Shown here one piece after another: positions 26,211 to 34,305 of a stretch of 64,000 bases of DNA. Position 1 is the stretch's first letter, and every line of letters starts with the position of its first letter. Under the pieces are notes generated by a model, which saw nothing but the letters and a program-made list of their open reading frames with translations, was not told where the DNA came from and ran no database searches. The position numbers and the translations under genes are program-made. The stretch is from positions 5,952,001 to 6,016,000 of the forward strand of contig NZ_CP136624.1 of the NCBI RefSeq assembly GCF_032917945.1. The letters are read 5' to 3'. The DNA is from Bradyrhizobium sp. sBnM-33. GTDB lineage: Bacteria; Pseudomonadota; Alphaproteobacteria; Rhizobiales; Xanthobacteraceae.

Positions 26211-27188
26211 GTGAAGAGCATCCGCGGTGTGGTCGGTTTCGTGCGTGCCGTCGAGGCGGGAAGCTTCGCTGGCGCGGCCAAGAAGTTGGGCGTTACGCCA
26301 GTTGCCGTAAGCAAGAACGTGCAGCGGCTGGAGCGGCAACTTGGCGTGCGTCTGCTGCAGCGATCCACGCGCAAGCTCTCGTTGACACAGGAAGGGCGGG
26401 CTTACTACGAGCGCTGCTGCGGTCCGCTGCGCGAATTGGAAAATGCGCAGTCGGTCATCGCGGAAAGAGGAAAGTCTCCGACAGGTGCCCTCAAAGTGAC
26501 GTGCCTGTCGCCCTTCGGGCGAGTCTACGTGTTGCCCCTTATTCCCGACTTTAGTCGCCGCTACCCGGCCATCGAACTGGAGCTGCATCTCGACGATGCA
26601 GTCACCGATATGATCGCCGGAGGCTTCGACGTTGGCATCCGCGCCGGCGAGGCACGCGACGGCACAATGGTGATGCGCGAGGTCGCGCCGCTGCACTTTG
26701 TCGTGTGCGGAGCCCCCTCCTATCTTGCCGAGCGCGGCATTCCGCTCTCGGTGAGCGACTTGTCGCGGCACAATTGTCTGCGGCTGCGCGGCCGTGACTC
26801 TCAACCTGTGCCCTGGAGACTAGGCCCGGGACACCTCTCTGAAGCGCCGCCAATCACCGGCAATTTCCTGGCAAACGATATCCCCGCACTGGTCACGGCA
26901 GCAGTGCACGGTCAGGGCTTGGTGTTCGCTCCCCTTCCGTTTGTCCTTCCCTTGTTTCGCACCGGGGCCTTAAGGCCGGTATTGCCCGAATCCGTGTCAC
27001 AACCCGCGCGCATCTTCATTCACTATGCCAGCCGCAAACATCTTGCCGCTCGCGTCAAGGCTTTCGTGAATTTCATGCTCGAGCATCTGCGGGGTCATCC
27101 CGATCTGATATCGGACCCGCAGAACCTGCTCGCTCCGTTCGTCAATCCCAGAGGATCAGCGGGCGCGCCGGGCAAGCGGATTGTGTAG
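26211..27188 (+). CDS. LysR family transcriptional regulator
   Basis: 325 aa. N-terminal winged helix-turn-helix (GFVRAVEAGSFAGAAKKLGV and LERQLGVRLLQRSTRKLSLT, residues 8-62), then a linker helix and a substrate-binding domain of periplasmic-binding-protein type to about residue 300. The start is the GTG at 26211. It is divergent from the dienelactone-hydrolase-like gene and probably controls it and itself through the palindromes at 26160-26210. The co-inducer is unknown. The final 25 residues are low in complexity (Gly/Ala/Pro/Arg). Confidence 0.93.
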   Translation: MKSIRGVVGFVRAVEAGSFAGAAKKLGVTPVAVSKNVQRLERQLGVRLLQRSTRKLSLTQEGRAYYERCCGPLRELENAQSVIAERGKSPTGALKVTCLSPFGRVYVLPLIPDFSRRYPAIELELHLDDAVTDMIAGGFDVGIRAGEARDGTMVMREVAPLHFVVCGAPSYLAERGIPLSVSDLSRHNCLRLRGRDSQPVPWRLGPGHLSEAPPITGNFLANDIPALVTAAVHGQGLVFAPLPFVLPLFRTGALRPVLPESVSQPARIFIHYASRKHLAARVKAFVNFMLEHLRGHPDLISDPQNLLAPFVNPRGSAGAPGKRIV

Positions 27189-27217
27189 GCGCCAGCTAAG
27201 AGCCACGAAGCAAGTAG

Positions 27218-27289
27218 CCCGCATGAGCGCATACGATATGCGGGACCGCTGGACGGTAAAGGCCCCGGATGTCGCTTCGCTCATCCGGG
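27218..27289. repeat. REP-like palindromic doublet (Bradyrhizobium type)
   Basis: Two hairpins: CCCGCAT (27218-27224) / ATGCGGG (27238-27244), and CCCGGATG (27264-27271) / CATCCGGG (27282-27289) with loop TCGCTTCGCT. The pattern 'TAGCCCG..ATGAGCG...CCCCGGATGTCGCTTCGCT' matches the dispersed palindromic repeats of this group as I recall them. It lies after the lysR stop. Confidence 0.65.
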
Positions 27290-27345
27290 CCACGCTTCCC
27301 GTTCCAAAGAGCCACTAAGCCAGCGATCATTTGCGCGATGGATCG

Positions 27346-27558
27346 TTATGCCGACTTTGGCTTCGACAGTTCTTGAACGGCCCGGTGCGCGACAACGTCC
27401 AATCCGCCCAGGGTGGTGTTTCCCTCCTCCGCACTCTGCATCAGCTTTCGGGCGATGTACTTGCGGCTTTCATGATCGCCGCCGTTGGGAAAGCGGCGGC
27501 AGGCCTTTTCCAACGCAACTTCCATGTTTGCAATCGTGCGATCATCCAATTTAGCCAC
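27346..27558 (-). CDS. Small conserved hypothetical protein, 70 aa (paralogue of 2439-2651)
   Basis: Starts at the GTG at 27558 with AGAGGTGG upstream, giving the same 70-aa length as the paralogue at 2439-2651; 39 of 70 residues are identical without gaps (GGDHE, GNTTL, QELS, KSA conserved). The longer frame reaching 27714 is not protein-like. A soluble helical protein of unknown function. The distance of 25 kb between copies and the nearby REP-like repeat suggest duplication or mobility of this family. It is alone here; no neighbours on the same strand within 180 bp. Confidence 0.7.
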   Translation of the reverse strand: MAKLDDRTIANMEVALEKACRRFPNGGDHESRKYIARKLMQSAEEGNTTLGGLDVVAHRAVQELSKPKSA

Positions 27559-27737
27559 GACACCACCTCTCCGGGTGCTCAAAGCCAACCGACATCCCTT
27601 GCGAGTACAACGACCGTTGAATGATAGCACTTTCGGGAAAAAGCGGAATAGAGGATGGCACCTCGCCGAGGCGTTGTGCCATCCCTGCAAACTTCCCGGG
27701 ACGATCATGGCCACTGGATGGCATGCGGCGCCTGGTC

Positions 27738-28193
27738 CTACTTCCCGAGCGCCGCCTGTGGCGTATTGCGAAAACTGATTGCCATGCGGTTGTAGGCGTT
27801 CATCAGGCCGATCGCGATCGTGAGGTCCACGAGCTCGCGCTCCTCGAACACGGCGCGCGCGGCCTGATACGCGTCATCCGGCACGCCGGTATCGGCGACG
27901 CGCGTCACCGTTTCGGCCCATGCAAGCGCGGCGCGTTCGCGCTCGTCGAAGAGATTGCCGGCTTCCGCCCACGCTTGCAGCAGCGCGAGTTTTTCGATCT
28001 TCTCTCCCTTCTTGAGCAGGTCGCGCGTGTGCATGTCGAGGCAGTAGGCGCAGTTGTTGATCTGGGAAATTCGCAGGTAAACCAGTTCGACCAGCGCTGG
28101 AGAAAGGCCGCTCTGCATGACGTAGCCGTAGACGCCGCCCAGTGCCTTCACGCCTGCCGGCGCGATCTGGTTGTAATCGAGACGTTTGCTCAT
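27738..28193 (-). CDS. Carboxymuconolactone decarboxylase family protein (AhpD-like)
   Basis: 151-aa protein with the peroxidase-type motif CxxCxxxH: C48, C51 and H55 in NCAYCLDMHTRD, so it is expected to act as an alkylhydroperoxidase-like antioxidant enzyme rather than a decarboxylase. It starts MSKRLDYNQIAPAGVKALGG. Conserved RISQINNCAYC and RERAALAWAETVT are present. Just upstream on the same strand is the broken DUF417 (YkgB-like) gene; such genes often travel together under a LysR regulator, and a broken LysR fragment follows, so this is probably the survivor of a small stress-response locus. Confidence 0.92.
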   Translation of the reverse strand: MSKRLDYNQIAPAGVKALGGVYGYVMQSGLSPALVELVYLRISQINNCAYCLDMHTRDLLKKGEKIEKLALLQAWAEAGNLFDERERAALAWAETVTRVADTGVPDDAYQAARAVFEERELVDLTIAIGLMNAYNRMAISFRNTPQAALGK

Positions 28194-28264
28194 TGCTTTC
28201 TCCTTGATGACGAATGTTGCTCAACGGAAGTAGTCCCTTTCTTCCCAGGACGCTGCGCGCCTGC

Positions 28265-28515
28265 TCACCTGCGAACCACCGCCTTCAGCGAGTCGACGAA
28301 TACCCAGAACGAAGCGGCGAACAGGCCGACATCCTTCAGAAGAAACTGACCCGGCGCGACCGTGATCGCGGGCAGCCCGAGCTCCGGCACCACGACGCCT
28401 GGCGTCGAGATCATGAAGCTGACGGTGGTGACGAAGAGACCGGCCGAGAGAAGACCGCCTGCTGCAGAAAAGATCGGGCTGGCCGACAGCAGCCTGATCG
28501 CCATCCGGATCGGAG
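28265..28515 (-). pseudogene. DUF417 (YkgB-like) membrane protein, 5' end deleted
   Basis: The C-terminal 80 codons read as a DUF417 protein: two hydrophobic segments (GGLLSAGLFVTTVSFMISTP and GQFLLKDVGLFAASFWVFVD) around TPGVVVPELGLPAI. A full protein has about 170-190 aa and two more helices at the N-terminus. Here the homologous reading ends at the junction near 28505-28520, where a LysR fragment begins on the other strand. The ATG at 28504 is probably internal. Confidence 0.75.
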
Positions 28516-28965
28516 AAATCCGCCGCGTATCTGAAAGCCCGCGGCACGCCCAGATCTCCTGACGACCTTTCCAAACACGACTGCATCAGTTTCGTGCCGT
28601 TGCAGTCACCGACTACATGGACATTCAAAGGAGATCGGAATGAAATTGAACATGTCGTGCCGGTGAGGTCGCGCCTGGTATTGAACAACCTTGAATCGAC
28701 TTACGAGGCCGCGCGCAGCGGCATTGGGATCGCAACCGTGTTCTCCTATCAGGTTGTCGAATCGGTCAAATCCGGAGAGCTTGCGCTGCTGCTGCGGGAT
28801 TTCGAGCCGCCGCCGATACCCGTCAGCTTTGTGTATCCGCCCAATCGCTTCATGCCGGTCAAGTTGCGCGCCTTCCTGGACTTCGCGCTACCACGCCTCA
28901 AGGCACGCATTGCCGATCTGCCGAAACGTGCCGCGCCGCGCGGGCGAGCTGAGGCCTCCATTTAG
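28510..28965 (+). pseudogene. LysR regulator, 5' two-thirds deleted
   Basis: An open frame without a proper start continues from SEKSAAYLKARGTPRSPDDL through CISFVPLQSPTTWTFKGDRN to ALPRLKARI, which is the last part of a LysR substrate-binding domain. The helix-turn-helix and the first binding lobe are missing. The frame meets the beheaded DUF417 gene head to head, so one deletion removed both 5' ends and the shared promoter region. Confidence 0.8.
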
Positions 28966-28995
28966 ATGAACGAGTACTGACTTACGGTGAGGACT

Positions 28996-29014
28996 TACGG
29001 TGCCAGTGCACTTA
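28996..29014. repeat. Solo copy of a transposon-end-like sequence
   Basis: TACGGTGCCAGTGCACTTA matches the terminal repeat of the 64-bp element at 31975-32038 (one mismatch) and the partial copy at 33271. CTTACGGTG also occurs just before it (28981-28989), giving a short direct repeat. Confidence 0.5.
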
Positions 29015-29128
29015 TGGCAGCATGTGCGGCGCAAGACTCGGAATGAAGCCGCGACAGGGGTGAATTCCCCTTCAAAAAGCATGTCCAGGAGTCTTCGGTG
29101 TGCCACCAGCTATCAAAAGGAAACGCGT

Positions 29129-29794
29129 ATGAGCCTGATAGGACGTCTCAGGCGAAAGCTCTTTCCGCCGGACCAAGTGATCGAAGGCTATCAGAATGAA
29201 GAGCTGGTCGATACGATCTTCCGGAAGACAGTAGCCTACGAGCCGAGAGGCGATTGGCCGCTCGTGTCTGACATAAGGACGGTGCTTGATTTCGGCGGTG
29301 GCGCGGGCCTGCATTACAAGCTCGCTCGTCTGCAGAACCCCGACATCCGCTGGGCGGTCGTGGAAACTCAGGCTATGGCTCGCCGCGCTCTCGAACTGGC
29401 AACGAACAGGCTGATGTTCTTCAGCGACATCGAACAGGCTGCCGATTGGCTCGGAGATGTCGAGCTAATGCACTCAGATGGTGCGATCCAGTATGTTCCC
29501 GATGCCATCGAGACCGTCAGATCTCTCTGCGCGACAGGGCCCGCAGTCATGCTGTGTAAGCGCGTTCCAACCAGCGACGGTGAGGCGCAAAAGCGAGAGG
29601 TGCAGACGTCATTCCTCAGCGATAACGGCCCAGGACGGCTGCCCACCGCCAGCGACAAGCTGGTGAAGTACGAACGAAATTGGATACCGGCGCAGGCGTT
29701 CCTCGCCGCGCACGAAGGCTACCGTATGATTGAGCGTAGCTCCGATCCTCAGGAACGTGGCACCGAGCAATTCCGATTTGTTCGAAACGGCTAG
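29129..29794 (+). CDS. Putative SAM-dependent methyltransferase, TIGR04325-like
   Basis: 221-aa protein starting at the ATG at 29129 (MSLIGRLRRKLFPPDQVIEG) with AAAGGAAA upstream. The methyltransferase motif I is TVLDFGGGAGLHY (about residues 53-65), followed by a typical acidic loop (WAVVETQAMARRA) and MHSDGAIQYVPD. This matches methyltransferases annotated as TIGR04325, often found near polysaccharide or surface-glycan genes. No glycosyltransferase is near here, so it looks like an isolated, possibly transferred gene. It is directly followed by the 220-bp palindromic element. Confidence 0.75.
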   Translation: MSLIGRLRRKLFPPDQVIEGYQNEELVDTIFRKTVAYEPRGDWPLVSDIRTVLDFGGGAGLHYKLARLQNPDIRWAVVETQAMARRALELATNRLMFFSDIEQAADWLGDVELMHSDGAIQYVPDAIETVRSLCATGPAVMLCKRVPTSDGEAQKREVQTSFLSDNGPGRLPTASDKLVKYERNWIPAQAFLAAHEGYRMIERSSDPQERGTEQFRFVRNG

Positions 29795-29795
29795 T

Positions 29796-30015
29796 CTAGA
29801 GCATGATGATTTTTGGTTAGATCGATTTGGCCGCAGACGCGCTTCACCTCTCCCGCTTGCGGGGGAGGTCGGCGCAAAGCACCGGGTGGGGCTCTCTCCA
29901 TTCGGGCAGTGTCGCCGCCCGCGGAGACACCCCCACCCCAGCCCTCCCCCGCAAGCGGGAGAGGGAGCGCACCTTCTTCGTGGTCGCAATCAAACCCAAT
30001 TTCATCATGCTCTAG
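29796..30015. repeat. 220-bp palindromic element with 14-bp terminal inverted repeats
   Basis: Ends are perfect inverted repeats: CTAGAGCATGATGA (29796-29809) and TCATCATGCTCTAG (30002-30015). Inside, a 21-bp sequence (29848-29868) recurs as an exact inverse at 29943-29963, so the element can fold into a long cruciform. It contains no gene. The style (AGAGCATGAT ends, CTCCCGC/GCGGGAG core) matches abundant Bradyrhizobium intergenic repeats as I recall them; it may be a miniature transposable element. Confidence 0.8.
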
Positions 30016-30121
30016 TTCAGGCGGCGGCCTTGTCCGCGCGGCAGGCGACGATCCTAAATTGCAGTCTAGTGCTGTCACCGGATCGGCTTGGAGGCCGCGG
30101 AAAGCGAAGTCGCCTTGTTAT

Positions 30122-30313
30122 TTAGCAGCCGGGCCTGGAACGGCTGTCATGATCCTCGGCGATGTCGCTGGGCGCAGGCTCCAGTGAATTCAACGCTGTG
30201 TCGACTTTCTCCAAAATGCGTTCCAGTTCGGCGCGCTCATTGGGCCCCGGGTCTTCCTCCAACCTGGCCAGCAGTTGCTGCTTCTGAGTGAGAAGTTTCG
30301 CAAGTGAAGTCAT
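30122..30313 (-). CDS. Small coiled-coil protein, 63 aa
   Basis: Starts at the ATG at 30313 (MTSLAKLLTQKQQLLARLEE) with GAGGAC upstream. Residues 4-45 form heptad-like charged helices (KLLTQKQQLLARLEEDPGPN, AELERILEKVDTALNSL), followed by an acidic, Arg-tailed end. No signal or membrane segment. Similar short coiled-coil proteins are common in Bradyrhizobium; function unknown. The longer upstream frame to 30370 was not used because the extra residues lack a ribosome binding site. Confidence 0.65.
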   Translation of the reverse strand: MTSLAKLLTQKQQLLARLEEDPGPNERAELERILEKVDTALNSLEPAPSDIAEDHDSRSRPGC

Positions 30314-30603
30314 GGTGTCCTCGTCCGAATACGGAGCGGGAGGGGTGCGGAAGACAAATCGATCAACCATTCAGATCGGCGTCAAGTCCCTCCGCTCGCA
30401 ACCACAGGCGTGAAACCTGCATCGAGTACGACAATAGCGACGGGCTCTGCCGGTACCGCGATGGCCGATTGCGATCGAAACCGAGACGGTTCGCTGCAAT
30501 GTTTCCTTGGCGGAACCGAAGATGACAACGCCATCAAAATCTCCGCCAAGCGGAACGAATGCTTTCCGAAGCCTTTGATTCTGATCGACAAGAGGAGGTA
30601 TCT
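30314..30603. other. Intergenic region, divergent small genes
   Basis: Holds the upstream regions of the 63-aa gene (minus) and the 73-aa gene (plus). Two GGAAC boxes (near 30513 and 30551) lack a CGTT at EcfG spacing. No gene recognised. Confidence 0.4.
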
Positions 30604-30825
30604 ATGAAGCTATCTGCCTTGACGATTGCGACACTGCTTACGGTCGGAACCATCGCCTCGGCCAACGCTATCGAGTTCGGCGTCGGTCCCGGCGGCGTCT
30701 ACGTTGGTCCCGGCTATGATCGCCCCTACTACCGTGATTACAGAGATGACTGCCGAATCGTGATCCGTGAACGCACCAACCGCTTTGGTGAACGCGTCAG
30801 GATTCGCGAGCGCATCTGCGACTAA
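30604..30825 (+). CDS. Small secreted hypothetical protein, 73 aa
   Basis: Start ATG at 30604 with AAGAGGAGG upstream. A signal peptide of about 23 residues (LSALTIATLLTVGTIASANA) is followed by a Gly/Tyr-rich segment (VGPGGVYVGPGYDRPYY) and a basic Arg/Asp part ending in a Cys (RIRERICD); another Cys is at DDCRIV, so one disulphide is likely. It belongs to the small exported glycine-rich proteins common in Bradyrhizobium (compare the protein at 5405-5644). Function unknown. Confidence 0.7.
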   Translation: MKLSALTIATLLTVGTIASANAIEFGVGPGGVYVGPGYDRPYYRDYRDDCRIVIRERTNRFGERVRIRERICD

Positions 30826-30995
30826 GCACGCGCTCGACGGCAGTAGGGTCCGGCTGGGATGCTGGACCGACCGGTAGGTCAGAAATTGGTGCGATGTCGC
30901 ACTCCCCCGGTGACATCGTTCCCGCGAAAGAAGGGCCTCAGGGTAAGCGCTGGGGCTCTTCTCGCGTTCTTGGATGCCGTCAGTCGGGATCAGCA

Positions 30996-31724
30996 TCACA
31001 CCCGCTGGCGAAAATCTTCGTCATGGTGTTGCCTTATCGACGCCGCCGACGATCGCTTTATCGCCCACGCCACACGGTGCGTGACCCAGTCGCTGTCGTG
31101 CAGCCTGTGCTGATCCGTCGGGTCGACCATCCGGTCGAACGAGACCTGCTCAACCTGATACAAGCCCTTCATAAATGCGAAGCGTCGGAACACATTGACG
31201 CCGCCGTCCCGCGCCAGTTCGCTGATCGCGTCGACCATCGCGATCGCTTTATCCTTCTTGGCCGGTGTCAGCACGGCCGGGACATATTGGAGGTCCATCA
31301 GGATAACGTCAGCCCGCGTTTCCTCACGTAGCTTGACGAGTCCTTCGCGGATGGCGCTGGTGGTTTCGTCGAAGGAGGGAGGACGCTGGTCCGGGCTTTG
31401 CCAGACTGCATTCGTTCCGACCTGCCAGATCACCAGATCGGGCTTCTCGGCGATGACGTCGGTATCGAACCGCTGAAGTTCGATCGGCGTTTCCTGGCCG
31501 CCGATTCCCTTGTTGACCATGGCGATGTTGGCCTTCGGATATCCGTTCTGGAGGAACGACAGCAGGCGCCCCGGATAGGCCGTGATATCGCCTCTACCCG
31601 CCGTCGTCGACGAGCCTATCGCGACGATCTTGGCCTGTCCTCGGGCGAGACTCTCCGCAAAGTGGGTCAGGCCGTGCTCGAATGGAATTGGCTCAACCGG
31701 GATCCGTGAGGGATCGCTGTCCAT
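30996..31724 (-). CDS. SGNH/GDSL-type hydrolase
   Basis: 242-aa esterase-like protein with an SGNH fold. Block I reads VAIGSSTTAGRGD, so the usual GDS is GSS with the nucleophile Ser at residue 38. Block II has NKGIGGQE, block III has the Asn in WQVGTNAVW, and the C-terminal block has D-x-x-H in DPTDQHRLHDSDW. No signal peptide, so it is probably cytoplasmic. The last 10-15 residues (IRQHHDEDFRQRV) are atypical. The start ATG at 31724 has no strong Shine-Dalgarno. Substrate unknown; related proteins act as acyl or acetyl esterases on glycans or lipids. Confidence 0.85.
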   Translation of the reverse strand: MDSDPSRIPVEPIPFEHGLTHFAESLARGQAKIVAIGSSTTAGRGDITAYPGRLLSFLQNGYPKANIAMVNKGIGGQETPIELQRFDTDVIAEKPDLVIWQVGTNAVWQSPDQRPPSFDETTSAIREGLVKLREETRADVILMDLQYVPAVLTPAKKDKAIAMVDAISELARDGGVNVFRRFAFMKGLYQVEQVSFDRMVDPTDQHRLHDSDWVTHRVAWAIKRSSAASIRQHHDEDFRQRV

Positions 31725-31974
31725 GGGTCACCAGTTTGTTCGAAGCCGCGACAACGTGGGGTGGAAGAAGAAGAATAGCGCGCCACGGCGAGATCGCCTA
31801 GCCGGAGGCAAGCGATCGCTATAGGTTTCAGTACGGTGATGCCGTCGTCCCTCCGATGAAACAGTCTTCATTGTCGGGCATATCGTGCTGAAGACTGAAG
31901 CGACGCGTCTCACATCGTTGCAATGAATTGGGTGTGACGCCGGCGGCATCGCCGTCGGCGGCACGACAATTAAA
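31725..31974. other. Intergenic region next to a mobile remnant
   Basis: No gene seen; small frames on the minus strand (31728-32034) have poor composition. It ends at the 64-bp element. Confidence 0.4.
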
Positions 31975-32038
31975 TACGGTGGCAGTGCACTTAACTGCCG
32001 AAGAAGCCGTAACGTCCATTAAGTGCACTGTCACCGTA
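31975..32038. repeat. 64-bp miniature inverted-repeat element
   Basis: Ends are inverted 20-base repeats (left 31975-31994; right TTAAGTGCACTGTCACCGTA, 32019-32038) matching at 19 of 20 positions, around a 24-base core (CTGCCGAAGAAGCCGTAACG...). Each end begins with TA, consistent with insertion at a TA dinucleotide as for IS630/Tc1-type elements (inference). Related pieces lie at 28996-29014 and 33271-33340. Confidence 0.75.
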
Positions 32039-32175
32039 ATCCCGAGAACTGAAGTGCCCGGCGAGCGACCCGACGGCGCTGCGCGACAAAGTCTTTGGAG
32101 CCGTGTCTGCTACCAGTCGACGTCTCCATGACCTAACGTAATTCCTCAAGACTTCGCCGTTCCAGGAATCCGTAT

Positions 32176-33066
32176 CTACGCACCGCTGGGCTCGAACGCA
32201 CCCGGTTCGGAGAAGCCCTCGATCGATTCGACCTTTGCGTAGTTCTCGGCGATGCTCTCGGGTGTCAGATGTGGATCGTAGAAGCCGGGTCCCATGACGA
32301 TAGCGATACGTTGGATTGCTCCGGCTGCCACGTTGTAGATGCGGTTCGTCTCCGAACAACTATCGCTTGCCAGCCAGACGATCGTGGGCGCAACAGCCTC
32401 AACCGGCATGCTGGCTCTTCCATCTGCTTCAGCCAAGCGGGATCCCGCGGCTGGGTGCATCCTCGTGTACCCGACTGGCGAGATGGCGTTCACCAGAATT
32501 CCATGCTCAGCACCTTCAATTGCAAGAATGCGCATCAATCCGACTACTGCGCACTTGGCCGCCGCATAAGTGGCTTGGCCACGCAGTCCGAACAGACCGC
32601 TGACTGACGTCGTGAGGATGATCTTCCCATAGCGCTGTGCGACCATATACGGCCAGGCAGCCTTCACCGTATTAACCGGCCCGCCGAGGTGCACGCGCCA
32701 ATAGTGATCGAAATCGTCAAGGGTGGCGTCCTCGAATAGCTGGCTTCCGCAGATACCTGCGTTGTTCACGAGAAGGTCTATTCTCCCGAAATGTTCGACG
32801 GTCGTCGCGATCAGGTCACTGCCACCTTCAGGGGTGGAAACATCGCTGTCATTCGCGATTGCCTCGCCTCCACGTGACCGAATGAGGTCGGCCACCTGGT
32901 CCGCGATCGTCGAGTCCTTGCCGAACCCCGATACCTCGGTCCCCAGGTCGTTCACCACGACCCGGGCACCGCGTTCGGCGAGAAGTTCGACGTATGCCCG
33001 CCCGAGCCCGCGGCCTGCCCCGGTCACAACCGCGGCCTTCCCCTCCAGCGAAATTCGTTCAGTCAT
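32176..33066 (-). CDS. Short-chain dehydrogenase/reductase
   Basis: 296-aa NAD(P)-dependent oxidoreductase. Cofactor motif TGAGRGLG (residues 15-22), NNAG (101-104), catalytic S154, Y167 and K171 (YAAAK) are all intact, with a long C-terminal extension (residues 240-296) typical of SDRs related to the MFE-2/hydroxyacyl-CoA dehydrogenase branch. The start ATG at 33066 has AGGATAG upstream. The substrate is not inferable; neighbouring genes are remnants. It lies between two copies of the miniature inverted-repeat element, so the segment 31.9-33.3 kb may have moved as a block. Confidence 0.92.
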   Translation of the reverse strand: MTERISLEGKAAVVTGAGRGLGRAYVELLAERGARVVVNDLGTEVSGFGKDSTIADQVADLIRSRGGEAIANDSDVSTPEGGSDLIATTVEHFGRIDLLVNNAGICGSQLFEDATLDDFDHYWRVHLGGPVNTVKAAWPYMVAQRYGKIILTTSVSGLFGLRGQATYAAAKCAVVGLMRILAIEGAEHGILVNAISPVGYTRMHPAAGSRLAEADGRASMPVEAVAPTIVWLASDSCSETNRIYNVAAGAIQRIAIVMGPGFYDPHLTPESIAENYAKVESIEGFSEPGAFEPSGA

Positions 33067-33258
33067 CTCGCTATCCTCTTCCGACGAGATTCAGCGCCGC
33101 TCCGTGCGACCGCGACACCAAATGCTGGGCGCTATTTTCCCTTTAGCAAAGCCAGATTACCATGAGGTGGGGAGATGAGGCGTCAGTCGTTCGGGTTCTT
33201 CCCCAGGCCGGTCGGCCGCGGGGCTTCGTCTTTCAGTTCCATCACCTGATGCCCGATT

Positions 33259-33340
33259 TCACCGCGAAATCGCGGTGACAGTGCACTGAATTTGCTAACG
33301 ACGCCAACGAAGCCATAACGTCTCAATTGAGTGCACCGAA
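33259..33340. repeat. Degenerate second copy of the miniature inverted-repeat element
   Basis: CGGTGACAGTGCACTGAA (33273-33290) and the core ACGAAGCCATAACGTC align with the copy at 31975-32038; the right end has lost TGTC. Just upstream sits a perfect hairpin TCACCGCG-AAAT-CGCGGTGA (33259-33278) that overlaps the left end. Confidence 0.6.
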
Positions 33341-33853
33341 GCAAATGGATCCAGAGATCATACTGCTGAACATTCAGCGGCCCGGAAGTGACAAGATCGG
33401 CGTTTGGCTGAAGCTGACAGAGCTAGACCGAGATATTTGCCCGGCTCGCGGTTGTCTGGCCTGTCGGCGGCCTGGAACGCGACTTCGACGCACCGGATTT
33501 GTATGAGTGCCTTCGTGCGTTTCGACGTGTCATCTAACCTGAGGGATTTTCGCGCTCTTTGTCAGGGAGCACGACCGAATGTCTGCCCATCCCCGATGTC
33601 GCGTGCCGCTGGCGCTTGAAAGTGCTGGGCACACAAGTTCGGAGAACCGGCATCGAGGGATCAACTGATTGAAACGTTCGATCCCGTCGAAGATGTCACC
33701 GCGGTCGGCACGGTGAGCGAACAGGATGAGTGGATGTCCCGTCATTGGGAGGAATTCAAAGCGCGCGCTTCCTCCCGATAAGCTGGTCCGATCTAACCTG
33801 CAAATCGGAGGTTATAATTCGAGGCAGCGCTTCAGCGTCGGCCAAGAGCCACC
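33341..33853. other. Gene remnants, no intact gene
   Basis: Short frames look like broken coding DNA: 33345-33506 (plus) begins MDPEIILLNIQRPGSDKIGV, and a plus frame ending at about 33782 reads FGEPASRDQLIETFDPVEDV and on to WEEFKARASSR but starts after a stop. None has a convincing start and family. Confidence 0.35.
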
Positions 33854-34305
33854 TCAATCGGCATCTGCCCGTCTGATTGCTGCCAAGTACGCGGCCCACT
33901 CAAACTCAAAGGGGCCCACATGCGCAAGCTTGGTTCCGGCCTCGTATCCGTTATCATATGCGAAATCAGACCATTGCACGACAAGGTCGTTTCGCGCGAC
34001 AAGAACGGTGATAGCTCCACAAGCGAGATCGCCACACTTGGAGCAAACAAACAGAGACGCACGGTGACCTCCCCCGACGGGGACATCCGAGGTCAACATG
34101 CTTGCTATTCCGCCGTTGAAGCGATCGGCGACCTCAGGCTCGAAGCGCGGGTCCGAAAGGCACCCACACATATCAAGGCTGGACGCCTCAGTAGCTTGAA
34201 GAGGGATGCTCCATTGACGACAAAGTCGAATGTATACCTCTCCTGTTTCAAAGGACTAGTGCTGCCGACCCGATGAAGTGTAGCAAGTTCAAGCTGATCC
34301 GCCAT
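33854..34305 (-). pseudogene. Frameshifted hypothetical protein with zinc-ribbon-like Cys motif
   Basis: The N-terminal part (MADQLELATLHRVGSTSPLK, then ERYTFDFVVNGASLFKLL) and the C-terminal part (MCGCLSDPRFEPEVADRFNG, ASLFVCSKCGDLACGAITVL, GPFEFEWAAYLAAIRRA) belong to one protein of about 150 aa but lie in different frames. Removing the shift near 34190-34194 (one base lost) joins LFKLL to EASSLDMCGCLSD. The family, with CxxCGDLxCG in the middle, occurs widely as a hypothetical protein. The gene is probably dead. Confidence 0.7.

Noticed and set aside
29000..29128. Upstream extension of the methyltransferase frame
   Set aside because: The extra residues overlap the transposon-end-like repeat and have no start signal; the ATG at 29129 has AAAGGAAA.
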